A stretch of DNA of 64,000 nucleotides, taken from positions 1 to 64,000 of the forward strand of contig CBFCZO010000001.1 of the NCBI GenBank assembly GCA_965602675.1. The letters run 5' to 3'. Origin of the DNA: DATKUA01 sp965602675. Its GTDB lineage: Bacteria; Acidobacteriota; DATKUA01. Shown here piece by piece: positions 8,773-16,372 of the stretch. Each line of letters starts with the position of its first letter. Positions within the stretch are counted from its first letter, which is position 1. The notes under the pieces are model-generated. The model was not told where the DNA came from, ran no database searches, and saw only the letters and a program-made list of their open reading frames with translations. The translations under genes were made by a program, and so were the position numbers.

Positions 8773-8800
8773 TTTATCATCGCTCCCGCCCTGGCGGCAA
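8773..8800 (-). promoter_or_regulatory. Candidate promoter for gltX
   Basis: On the minus strand TTGCCG (8800-8795) and GATAAA (8778-8773) are 16 bases apart, about 35-40 bases before the gltX start. The match is moderate. Confidence 0.35.
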
Positions 8801-8851
8801 TGCCCCGTTCACACGCGATCCGGCGTAGATGTCGAAAGGAGAAACGAACTG

Positions 8852-8880
8852 TTGAAGGAAGTACGAGCGGGATTTATACT
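8852..8880 (+). promoter_or_regulatory. Sigma-70-type promoter for OPT transporter
   Basis: TTGAAG at 8852-8857 and TATACT at 8875-8880 have the ideal 17-base spacer. They leave a leader of about 65-70 bases before the transporter start. No clear regulatory hairpin is visible in the leader. Confidence 0.6.
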
Positions 8881-8954
8881 GGGTCAGTCACTTGAGAAAT
8901 CTTTTCGCAATCCAATTCTGAGGGTCAATTCCTAAAAACAGGGGAGGGACCGTA

Positions 8955-11072
8955 ATGGAAGTTTCCAGCGGTAAGAGGGGGTTGCCGGAGTCGGCATACC
9001 GCCCCCTCAAGGAAGGGGAGGTCTACACTCCGTACGTATCGCCGGAAGTGAGCATCCCCGAGTTCACGCCGCGCTCGGTTATAATCGGCATCATCCTGGC
9101 CGCCGTCTTCACGCTGGCGGCAGCGGTGTCGGGCTTGCGGGCGGGCACTGTTTTCGAGGCGGCGATACCGATCGCGATCCTGGCGATCGGCATCGGTAAG
9201 GTTTTCCGGCGCAAGAACACGATTCTCGAGAACGTCATCATCCAGAGTGTTGGGGGAGCCAGCGGCCTGATCGTCGCTGGCGCGGTTTTCACCCTGCCGA
9301 CGCTCTACATGCTGGCCACCATTTATCCGGGCGAAATCTCGCCACCGAATCTCCTGACGGTGTTCATGGTCTCGCTGCTCGGCGGCCTGCTCGGCGTCAT
9401 TTTCCTCATTCCGCTGCGCAGGTACTTTGTCGCCGACCAGCATGGGCTGCTGCCGTTCCCCGAAGCGACGGCGATCAACGAGATTCTTGTGACGGGTGAG
9501 AAGGCCGGCAAGCAGGCGGGCGTGCTGGCAATCGCGATGGTTATCGGCGGCATCTTCGACTTTCTCTGCGACGGCCTGCGCCTCTGGGGTTCGCACTTCA
9601 ACTGGCGGGCGTTCGGGGGCTGGTTCCAGGAGTTCACCGCAAGCACCAAGATGGTGCTGCGGATGGAAAGCCTGGCCTTCTTCGTCGGGCTGGGGTACAT
9701 CGTCGGCATGCGCTACGCGACGATCATCGTCATGGGCAGCTTCATGAGCTGGATGGTGCTGGTTCCGCTCTTCGGCTGGGTGATCGGCAGCTTCCCCGAT
9801 GCCTCGATGATTGCCGGGACCACTTCGATAGCCGTGGCCAGCATGACGCCCGAAATCATCTTCCGCAACTTCGTGCAGCGCATCGGTATCGGCTGCATCG
9901 CCGCCGCGGGCATCCTTGGCATCATCAAGAGCATGCCGGTTATCATCGACTCGTTCAAGATCGGTTTCAAGGGCATCTCCGGGGGCGAGAAGGGTGATTC
10001 CAAGGCGATGCCCCGCACCCAGATAGACATGAACATGAAGCTGATGCTCGGCCTTCTGGGGGCTTCACTGATAGTGATGGCTATCTTCTTCTACGTTATC
10101 ACCGGCAGCGCGATGAACTACACGCTGATCGGCCTGCTGGTAGTCTTCGTCATCAGCTTCCTATTCACGACTGTTGCGGCTAACGCCATCGCCATTGTCG
10201 GCACCAACCCGGTCAGCGGCATGACGTTGATGACACTGATCCTCAGCTCCGTGTTTCTACTCGCTGCCGGGCTGAGCGGTCCGAACGGCATGTTTATCGC
10301 GCTGATCATCGGCGGCGTAGTCTGCACTGCGCTGAGCATGGCGGGCGGTTTCGTCAGCGACCTCAAGGTCGGCTATTGGCTCGGCGCGACGCCGGTGCAA
10401 CAGCAGCGCAGCAAAATAATAGGCACGATCGTCTGCGCGGCGCTTGTCGGCCTGGCGATAATGCTGATCGACAGCGCCTTCGGCTTCCTCATCACCGATC
10501 CGGCCACGGGCCAGATCATCGCCAACCCGGCGATGCCGGCTCCGCAGGCGAACCTGATGCGCGAGGTGATCATCACCTTCATGGATCCGACCGCCATCAT
10601 CCCCTGGATGCTCTTCGGCATCGGCATCATCATCGCGCTGCTCATGAACTTTGTCGGCGTTCCCGCGCTGGCATTCGGCCTCGGTATGTATCTGCCGCAG
10701 GAGATCAACACTCCGCTGCTGCTCGGCGCCTTCGCAGCCTGGCTGCTTAAGAAGAGCAGTAGAGATAAGGAACTGTCCAACGCCCGCTACCAGAAGGGCA
10801 TGCTTATCGCCAGCGGATTCATCGCGGGCGCGGCATTGTTCAAGATCCTTGAAGCCGTGCTTAGGATTATCCCTTTCAACGGGGAGAACATGTTGGCTGT
10901 AATCCACAACTATTACAATGCCAACGAGATCGCCGACACCTACTTGATGGGCATGGAAGCCAACACCGCTAATCTGATCGGTTTCGTCTTGATCTTCCTG
11001 CTCACGGCCTGGCTGTTCTGGAACTCGTTGCGGGCGAAGCCCGAAGAGGGCGGGCCTGCCGAGGAGGCGTGA
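8955..11072 (+). CDS. OPT-family oligopeptide transporter
   Basis: The 705-residue integral inner-membrane protein has about 15-16 hydrophobic segments and the layout of the oligopeptide transporter (OPT) superfamily. Family features include the N-terminal EFTPRSVIIGIIL segment before TM1, VADQHGLLPFPEATA after an early hairpin, and GGFVSDLKVGYWLGATP in the middle; prokaryotic OPT members are usually 600-700 residues. The family moves peptides or metal-chelate complexes into the cell, energised by ions. The substrate here cannot be told from sequence. The start has a strong AGGGGAGGG site. It is a single gene with its own promoter (8852-8880) and a downstream terminator-like hairpin, so it is probably monocistronic. 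Confidence 0.9.
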   Translation: MEVSSGKRGLPESAYRPLKEGEVYTPYVSPEVSIPEFTPRSVIIGIILAAVFTLAAAVSGLRAGTVFEAAIPIAILAIGIGKVFRRKNTILENVIIQSVGGASGLIVAGAVFTLPTLYMLATIYPGEISPPNLLTVFMVSLLGGLLGVIFLIPLRRYFVADQHGLLPFPEATAINEILVTGEKAGKQAGVLAIAMVIGGIFDFLCDGLRLWGSHFNWRAFGGWFQEFTASTKMVLRMESLAFFVGLGYIVGMRYATIIVMGSFMSWMVLVPLFGWVIGSFPDASMIAGTTSIAVASMTPEIIFRNFVQRIGIGCIAAAGILGIIKSMPVIIDSFKIGFKGISGGEKGDSKAMPRTQIDMNMKLMLGLLGASLIVMAIFFYVITGSAMNYTLIGLLVVFVISFLFTTVAANAIAIVGTNPVSGMTLMTLILSSVFLLAAGLSGPNGMFIALIIGGVVCTALSMAGGFVSDLKVGYWLGATPVQQQRSKIIGTIVCAALVGLAIMLIDSAFGFLITDPATGQIIANPAMPAPQANLMREVIITFMDPTAIIPWMLFGIGIIIALLMNFVGVPALAFGLGMYLPQEINTPLLLGAFAAWLLKKSSRDKELSNARYQKGMLIASGFIAGAALFKILEAVLRIIPFNGENMLAVIHNYYNANEIADTYLMGMEANTANLIGFVLIFLLTAWLFWNSLRAKPEEGGPAEEA

Positions 11073-11111
11073 GGCTGGAAAAAGTTATCTGCAATTGAGA
11101 TAGACTCAGAG

Positions 11112-11149
11112 AGCCGCCGCGTCTGGATACACGGATGCGGCGGCTTCTT
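11112..11149. terminator. Terminator-like hairpin after OPT gene
   Basis: GCCGCCGC (11113-11120) pairs with GCGGCGGC (11137-11144) across a 16-base loop, extended by one A-T and one G-T pair and followed by TTCTTC. It lies between convergent genes and could serve the transporter. Confidence 0.5.
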
Positions 11150-11172
11150 CGCACAAATCCACTTCTTAAGTA

Positions 11173-13176
11173 TTAACGAGTGTCAATGAGCGTAGTGCTG
11201 TGGATTCCCGGCGAAACGTCGAAGACGGCTTCGCGGCCGTCCTGGCTGAAGATAACCGATAAGGCTTCCTTCTCGAGGAATCCTGTGGTGCTTATCGAGA
11301 CGGCGTTCTCACCGTCAGGCAACTTTAGGCGGACATTGAAACTCTGGGGTCCTTTCCCTCCAGCGCGATAGGCTCTTAGCTGAATCCGTCCCTTGTCAGC
11401 GTAGGGAATCAGAATGGTAAACGGATCGGCGTTGGTCTGAAGCGGCGTGTCGCCTCCAGCCTTGGTCCATACGCTCTGCTCGAACTTGCCGCGAAGCCTC
11501 TCGGTTTTGGCGCGGGAGTCGGGCTGGTCATCGCCCGGCGCGGCTGCGTTGTAGTAAGCGAAACCGTAGAGCTTGGCAGTGCGGAAGATCGAGACGGCAG
11601 GTGTATCCACGAGAGCATTACCTTCCCGGCGCTCGCCGTCCTCGTCATATTCGCCGGTGTCGCCGGTGGCAATCACCATACCACCGCCCGAGGCGAACGT
11701 TTTTATGGCCTCGGCTTCCGTGTCGCTGAGGCAAGCGATATTAGGCAGAATCAGCGTGTCGATTCCGCTCAGAGAGTCCATATCGGCGGTAGTTACCACC
11801 CTGAACGGAATGTGAAGTTGCAGCAGCATCATGCCGGTGCCGAGGAATTCCCCGGCGCAACGCCACGGCTCCATGCGCTTGCGGAAGTCGTGGAAGACTA
11901 TGCTGTCGCGCGAATAGTACAATCCGACATTCGCGTATGTCTCGATTCCCTTGCCGTAGTAAATCTTCTCGTTTGCTGCTATCCAGGCGAATAGTTCTGT
12001 TCGCGCTTCTCCGTCGACGCTGCCCGACATGTCAGGTTCGTCGGTCTCCCAAAAATTACACCCCGCTGTTAGCTGGAGCGCGGCCAGTCTTCGCATGTTC
12101 CCGGCGTCGCCCTCATCGGTGTAGGAAAGGATCCATGAGGGATCGCCTCCGTCGAGCGCACGGTAAGTCAGGTAGCGGACGATGTCCTCCAGCCACGAGT
12201 ATTCGTGGTAGCCGCTTGAGGAGCCGTCGACATTGGTCCATTCGTGACAACGTGCGTCGCTGTTCCGTGCTATTGACGCCGGGTCGCAGGCGGTTTCGGC
12301 CGCGTCGTTGATACCGTTCCAGTGCTCGATGATCAGTTTTGTTTTCTTGTTGCTCTTGCGAACAGCCAGCCGTGCTTCAGTGATGAAGTTCTCGATTTGT
12401 TCGAAGCGGAAGCGGACGAAGCGGCGGAAGTTGGCATCATTCCAGTTTGCTTCCCGCGGTAGTTTTGTTCCGTATTGCGTTTCGTAGATTGCCGCGCAGT
12501 CCGGGCAGGCGCAAGCCCAGCCCCAGCCGCGCTGCTCGTCGAACCAGCCGCGCAGGAAGGGGACGTCGATGTAGATGCCGTCGACGCCGGTCGCCGCCAG
12601 CCGACGTAATTCATCTCTCCAGACTGTCTTGTAATCGGGGTCGTTGGGGCAGAGCCAGACATCCTCGTCGTTCGGTCCCACCCAGAACGCACCCGCGTCC
12701 GCCCCATAGAGCAGGGCGGGCTCCCCGTTCAGTCCGCGCTGAGCCCATACGGGGTGTTCGCTGTAGGTGCTTCTCTTTCCGGAGTCGACCACTCCGTCGC
12801 GGTTCATATCGACGTTTTCGCTTACCGACTCCAGCGGAGCCTGGTAGATGAAAAACCGCATGCGGGGGTGGGCGGAGCGCGCGCACCCGAGCACACGCTC
12901 GACCATCCCAACCTGGTCGGCGATTGGCTCGCTGCTGAAGTCGAGATCGACAGTGTTCACTCCCTGCGCTGCGAGCTCGTCGATTCTGTGGCGGAGTTCA
13001 GCATCGCTCATCCCCACCCACATATCAGTCGCCGCGATTCTTGCACGCCGAAGCCAACGGGCGGTTCCGGCCGTGACCTCATACGTGCAGGACATCAATA
13101 GAAAGGTAGTGAGCACTAGTGAGACAGCCATGGCCGAAGGGCGCCGCCTTGCGATTATTGTCTTGAGATCGTACAT
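11173..13176 (-). CDS. Lipoprotein with glycosidase-like TIM-barrel and GH42-type middle domain
   Basis: The 667-residue product has a basic N-terminus, a hydrophobic segment and a lipobox-like LLMSC at residues 26-30, suggesting an outer-membrane or periplasmic lipoprotein. Residues ~45-400 resemble the TIM-barrel of putative glycoside hydrolases: DLDFSSEP, a CxCxxC-bearing loop (CACPDC), GVDGIYIDVP, KLIIEHWNG and FWETDEPD follow in barrel-like order. Residues ~430-560 look like the trimerisation/flavodoxin-like domain of GH42 beta-galactosidases (GIDTLILPNIACLS, FASGGGMVIATGD), and the C-terminus is beta-rich. Candidate acid residues exist (EHW, DEGD, ETDEPD), but I cannot assign the catalytic pair or substrate. 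The ATG at 13176 has no clear ribosome binding site; an ATG at 13131 is the alternative. It is divergent from the FliL-like gene by 37 bases. Confidence 0.65.
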   Translation of the reverse strand: MYDLKTIIARRRPSAMAVSLVLTTFLLMSCTYEVTAGTARWLRRARIAATDMWVGMSDAELRHRIDELAAQGVNTVDLDFSSEPIADQVGMVERVLGCARSAHPRMRFFIYQAPLESVSENVDMNRDGVVDSGKRSTYSEHPVWAQRGLNGEPALLYGADAGAFWVGPNDEDVWLCPNDPDYKTVWRDELRRLAATGVDGIYIDVPFLRGWFDEQRGWGWACACPDCAAIYETQYGTKLPREANWNDANFRRFVRFRFEQIENFITEARLAVRKSNKKTKLIIEHWNGINDAAETACDPASIARNSDARCHEWTNVDGSSSGYHEYSWLEDIVRYLTYRALDGGDPSWILSYTDEGDAGNMRRLAALQLTAGCNFWETDEPDMSGSVDGEARTELFAWIAANEKIYYGKGIETYANVGLYYSRDSIVFHDFRKRMEPWRCAGEFLGTGMMLLQLHIPFRVVTTADMDSLSGIDTLILPNIACLSDTEAEAIKTFASGGGMVIATGDTGEYDEDGERREGNALVDTPAVSIFRTAKLYGFAYYNAAAPGDDQPDSRAKTERLRGKFEQSVWTKAGGDTPLQTNADPFTILIPYADKGRIQLRAYRAGGKGPQSFNVRLKLPDGENAVSISTTGFLEKEALSVIFSQDGREAVFDVSPGIHSTTLIDTR

Positions 13177-13213
13177 TTAGCGGGATTGTATATCAGACCG
13201 GAGCGAAGAGACA

Positions 13214-13798
13214 GTGGTTCAGCGGCCTAATACGCGGTCCAGTCGGCAGCCTTCTTTCGAAAAAGAACTCAAGGCGCGCCGGCTGCCTCGTTTCGTGAAA
13301 CTGCTCATGGTGCTCTTTTTTATTGCTATCTTCGCCGTCGGAGCCTGGTTCCTGGTCTTCAGCCTGATATCGCCTTCGGATGACGCGCGCGAGGCCGAAG
13401 GAGTGCTGCAGGATATCACCATCGCCGGATTCGATTTCATCCGCGGCGAGGGAAACCGGGTGTTCATTCATGTGAAGCCCCCGTTAATTATCAATCTTCC
13501 CGGCGCCGGAGGGAGGTACGCCATGCGCGTGCAGATCAGGCTGGAGGTAGACAGCCGGCGGGTTGCCGAGGAACTTAACGAACACCCCGCCAAGTACCAC
13601 CGGATGGTGGATCTGATGCTGACGGCGCTGAAATCCAGGAGCTATGCCGAACTGGCATACGGCGACGGCATCGATGAGCTCAAGGAGGAGTTGCTCGCGA
13701 AGCTCAGCCCGTTCGTCACGCGAGGCAGGATAATACGTGTTCTGTTCCACGAGCTTTATTTTGCGGAGGTCCTGCCATATGCGAAGGTAGAAACCTAG
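13214..13798 (+). CDS. Orphan FliL-like membrane protein
   Basis: This 194-residue protein has a basic cytoplasmic N-terminus (~30 residues), one transmembrane helix (about 28-50) and a periplasmic domain. That domain follows the pattern of flagellar FliL: PLIINLPG, then RYAMRVQIRLEV, a helix (DLMLTALKSRSYAEL), LKEELLAKLSPFV and IIRVLFHELYFAEVLP, matching FliL's strand-strand-helix-strand order and C-terminal VxFxEF-type strand. FliL is a single-pass protein that associates with stators of the flagellar motor. No other flagellar or mot gene is in the window, so the role here is open; some non-flagellar bacteria carry FliL-like domains. The start is a GTG with weak GAAGAG upstream; the next internal ATG would cut the transmembrane helix. 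Its stop overlaps the convergent ABC permease by 4 bases. Confidence 0.6.
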   Translation: MVQRPNTRSSRQPSFEKELKARRLPRFVKLLMVLFFIAIFAVGAWFLVFSLISPSDDAREAEGVLQDITIAGFDFIRGEGNRVFIHVKPPLIINLPGAGGRYAMRVQIRLEVDSRRVAEELNEHPAKYHRMVDLMLTALKSRSYAELAYGDGIDELKEELLAKLSPFVTRGRIIRVLFHELYFAEVLPYAKVET

Positions 13799-14562
13799 AT
13801 CGTCTTTTTTCTGAACAGCAGATAGGAAAGCCCGACGAAGCCAGCGCTGATCATCGCCATGGTGAGAGCGAGCTGGTAGGGCACCCTCCCCGCCACGAAG
13901 ATCGGCCTCAACACATCAGGGTAGATGTAACCGTAGATCGAGAAATACATTGTCTCCTCGAAGATGACGAGGAGCATCATCACAATGCAGAGCGCCAGGC
14001 TGGTCGACAGCACCTTCATTTGCTCATCAAATACAACACCGACCATAAAAGTGAACGCCAAGATCACCAGCACCACGAGGTAGCAATAGATTGCAGCCAC
14101 CAACAGGGCGATGGGATCGATCGCCTCGTCGACCAGCGCTGCTGCCGGCCAGGCGATCATCGTCGAGATGATCACGGGTAGCGAGAGGATGGCCGCGTTG
14201 AAAACAAACTTCTCAACGAGGACGCGTGCGCGCGAAATCGGCCGCGAAAGCAGCAGTTCCATCGTACCCGCTTCAGTCTCGCGCGAAATGGCCGAGGCGC
14301 CGAGCAGGATAGCCAAGCCGGAGCCGAAGATCACACCGTTTTTTATCAATTGCTGAGTGATGATGTAGAAGACGAAGCCCTCGGTGGCAATGCCGCCGAC
14401 CATCCCGCGGAAGAAATCGGGCATCTGATCCAGCACCAGCGGCACCAACTTCTTTATATTCGGCCAGAAGAGGACCTGCACAAGGGAAACGGCCGACATC
14501 AGTATGGTGAATGCCAGGACCTTAACCCATTCATCCCTGATCAGTTTGGCCAGCATCCTCAT
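13795..14562 (-). CDS. ABC-2 type exporter permease
   Basis: The 255-residue integral membrane protein has six predicted hydrophobic segments and the core signature of ABC-2 permeases that pair with a separate ATPase: an extracellular loop after TM1, then SAISRETEAGTMELLLSRPISRARVLVEKF leading into a helix (quoted in parts: RETEAGTMELLLS; ISRARVLVEK). It should form a homodimer with the ATPase encoded just upstream, whose 3' end overlaps it by 32 bases. Exporters of this kind move lipids, peptides, antibiotics or Na+; the substrate is unknown. The two overlaps (32 bases with the ATPase, 4 with the convergent FliL-like gene) show a tightly packed locus. Confidence 0.85.
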   Translation of the reverse strand: MRMLAKLIRDEWVKVLAFTILMSAVSLVQVLFWPNIKKLVPLVLDQMPDFFRGMVGGIATEGFVFYIITQQLIKNGVIFGSGLAILLGASAISRETEAGTMELLLSRPISRARVLVEKFVFNAAILSLPVIISTMIAWPAAALVDEAIDPIALLVAAIYCYLVVLVILAFTFMVGVVFDEQMKVLSTSLALCIVMMLLVIFEETMYFSIYGYIYPDVLRPIFVAGRVPYQLALTMAMISAGFVGLSYLLFRKKTI

Positions 14563-15463
14563 TCAGGTAAATCCCCTCGTAGATATCATCCAGCGTGGCG
14601 CTGCGGTAACGCAGGCTCTCGACCGGCAACTCTGTCACCGCGCGCAGGACTGCGCGACTGTTGTCCCCTGCTTCGGTCTCGATGATGAACTCCGCGCCGC
14701 GGCGCCTCACCCTAAGTACCCCAGCAAGCATCAGGTCGCGCTCCTCCACGCTGTCCGTGAAGGTTGCGACGATCACGGATCCGAGCCGGCTGCGCACCGC
14801 CTCTATCTCCTCGTCGGCGATCATCAAGCCCTCGCGGATGAATCCAACCCGCGTGCAGATGTGCTCGATCTCGCTCAGCACGTGCGAACTGATCAGCACA
14901 GCGCCGCCGTGATTCGGCCATTTTTCGACCTGCTCGAGAAAAAGCTTCTTTTTGCTCGGATCCAGGCCCTTTGTGGGCTCATCAAGAATCAACAGATCGG
15001 AATTGTGACTGAGGGCGGCGATCATCGCCAGGATCTGCTTCTGACCGCTCGAATACGATTTGACCTTGCGGTGCAGCGGTATGTCGAACATCTCGATCAG
15101 GCTCCTGACACGCTCCTCCTCCCCGCCGCCGTGGAGCGAGAGCAGAAACCTCAGTTGCTTGTCTCCCCGCATGGAATTGTAGAGCCTGACTTCGCCGGAC
15201 ATAAAACCGATCCGGCGCCGTATCGCCACCGATTCCCTGACGATGTCGAGGCCGAAAAGGGTGCCTCCGCCGGAATCGGGCCAGGCCAGGTTGAGCAGCA
15301 TCTTGACTGTTGTGGTCTTGCCGGCGCCGTTGGGGCCGACGAAGCCGTAGATCTCACCTCGCCGGATGCGCAGGGAGAGGCCGTCGACAGCCGGTTTGCG
15401 CTGTCCGGGATAACGTTTCGTCAGTCCCTTTACATCGACGATGAGTTCTTCTACATTGCCCAT
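14531..15463 (-). CDS. ABC transporter ATP-binding protein
   Basis: This is the nucleotide-binding subunit of an ABC-2 exporter, 310 residues from the preferred ATG at 15463. Visible motifs are Walker A GPNGAGKTT, a variant signature SYSSGQKQ (S-S-G-Q in place of LSGGQ), Walker B LLILDEPTKGLD and the switch His in LISSHVLSEIE. The last ~90 residues form the regulatory domain seen in CcmA/NatA-type exporter ATPases. An in-frame GTG at 15490 would add nine residues but would lengthen an already crowded divergent region with comF. It forms a two-gene operon with the permease at 13795-14562. The LSGGQ change is conservative and should not abolish activity. Confidence 0.9.
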   Translation of the reverse strand: MGNVEELIVDVKGLTKRYPGQRKPAVDGLSLRIRRGEIYGFVGPNGAGKTTTVKMLLNLAWPDSGGGTLFGLDIVRESVAIRRRIGFMSGEVRLYNSMRGDKQLRFLLSLHGGGEEERVRSLIEMFDIPLHRKVKSYSSGQKQILAMIAALSHNSDLLILDEPTKGLDPSKKKLFLEQVEKWPNHGGAVLISSHVLSEIEHICTRVGFIREGLMIADEEIEAVRSRLGSVIVATFTDSVEERDLMLAGVLRVRRRGAEFIIETEAGDNSRAVLRAVTELPVESLRYRSATLDDIYEGIYLNEDAGQTDQG

Positions 15464-15521
15464 AACCACACCGGGAACCGAGTATAACACGAAGAATCCG
15501 GCGGAATATGAATGTTGCCGG

Positions 15522-16304
15522 ATGAAGGAGAGGGGATTGGAATTCAGCCTTCGCAGCCTGGTGGAGCCGGTTTCTTCCCTGTTCTTTCCGTCGTACTGCT
15601 ATGTCTGCGGAGAGCGGCAGCCGCGCGCTGATCTGCAAGTCAACGTTTGCCGAGACTGCTGGCAAGGCGTCCGGGAGATCGGCGACGCGGTCTGTTTCCG
15701 TTGCGGTTTGCCGATTGAGTCCACGCCGGAGGATCTGCCCGATGCATACTTCTGCGCTCGGTGCCGCGGCAAGCGCGTACCGTATAAGATGATGCGGTCG
15801 CTCTACCGCTATGAAACACCGCTGAGGGAAATGATCCACCTGTTCAAGTTCGAAGGGATGCTCGCTCTCGGGCGTGAGTTCGCCCGCCGCCTGGCGAGGT
15901 GGGCTGCGGATATCCGCGGGCTGCGCGATGCCGACGTGGTTGTCCCCGTCCCGCTGCATCCGCTTCGCAGGATCGAGAGGGGATTCAACCAATCTCGTAT
16001 CCTGGCTAATGCCGTGGCGAGCGAGCTCGGCAGGCCGATCCCGCGGCATGGAACATTGTGGGAACTCAAGCGGGTGCGAAACACTCCACCCCAGAGCACC
16101 CTGGAGCCCGATGAGCGGCGCGGTAACGTGAGGGGTGCTTTCGCAGCTCGCCTTCCCCGCCTGCTGCGGAAAAAAAAGGTGCTTCTGGTCGATGACGTGG
16201 CGACAACAGAGACAACGGTGCGGGAATGCGCCCGAGTAATGAGGCGCGCCGGCGCGGCGGAAGTTGTCGTTCTTACGCTTGCCCGCTCCCTGGCCGTGTC
16301 GTGA
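15522..16304 (+). CDS. comF: ComF-family phosphoribosyltransferase-like protein
   Basis: The product has about 260 residues. The N-terminal region is a double zinc-ribbon-like cysteine cluster (CYVCGE, CRDCW, CFRCG, CARCRGK). The C-terminal half is a type I phosphoribosyltransferase fold with the PRPP loop VLLVDDVATTETTV and the ComF motif VPVPLHPLRRIERGFNQS. ComF is needed for uptake of single-stranded DNA in naturally competent bacteria and has been linked to DNA processing by PriA-type helicases; many non-competent species also carry it. No other competence gene is here. An in-frame start at 15441 would overlap the divergent ABC gene. I prefer the ATG at 15522, which leaves 58 bases for promoters. 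The ribosome binding site is weak. Confidence 0.88.
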   Translation: MKERGLEFSLRSLVEPVSSLFFPSYCYVCGERQPRADLQVNVCRDCWQGVREIGDAVCFRCGLPIESTPEDLPDAYFCARCRGKRVPYKMMRSLYRYETPLREMIHLFKFEGMLALGREFARRLARWAADIRGLRDADVVVPVPLHPLRRIERGFNQSRILANAVASELGRPIPRHGTLWELKRVRNTPPQSTLEPDERRGNVRGAFAARLPRLLRKKKVLLVDDVATTETTVRECARVMRRAGAAEVVVLTLARSLAVS

Positions 16305-16310
16305 ACGGCA

Positions 16311-16339
16311 TTGTCGACAGCGCCCTGTCATGGTAGAGT
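16311..16339 (+). promoter_or_regulatory. Candidate promoter for FecR-like / mre operon
   Basis: TTGTCG (16311-16316) and TAGAGT (16334-16339) are 17 bases apart, 33 bases before the FecR-like start. If real, it would drive the whole cell-elongation run. Confidence 0.42.
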
Positions 16340-16372
16340 GATTGCCGAAAGTTCGTTAGTGGGCAACGAGTT

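Noticed and set aside
7975..8895. A 306-codon plus-strand frame opposite gltX
   Set aside because: The gltX signature motifs lie on the other strand and the frame extends across the divergent promoter region.
15354..16331. A 325-codon open frame on the minus strand opposite comF
   Set aside because: comF motifs are clear on the plus strand; the antisense product is His/Arg/Pro-rich and without family features.
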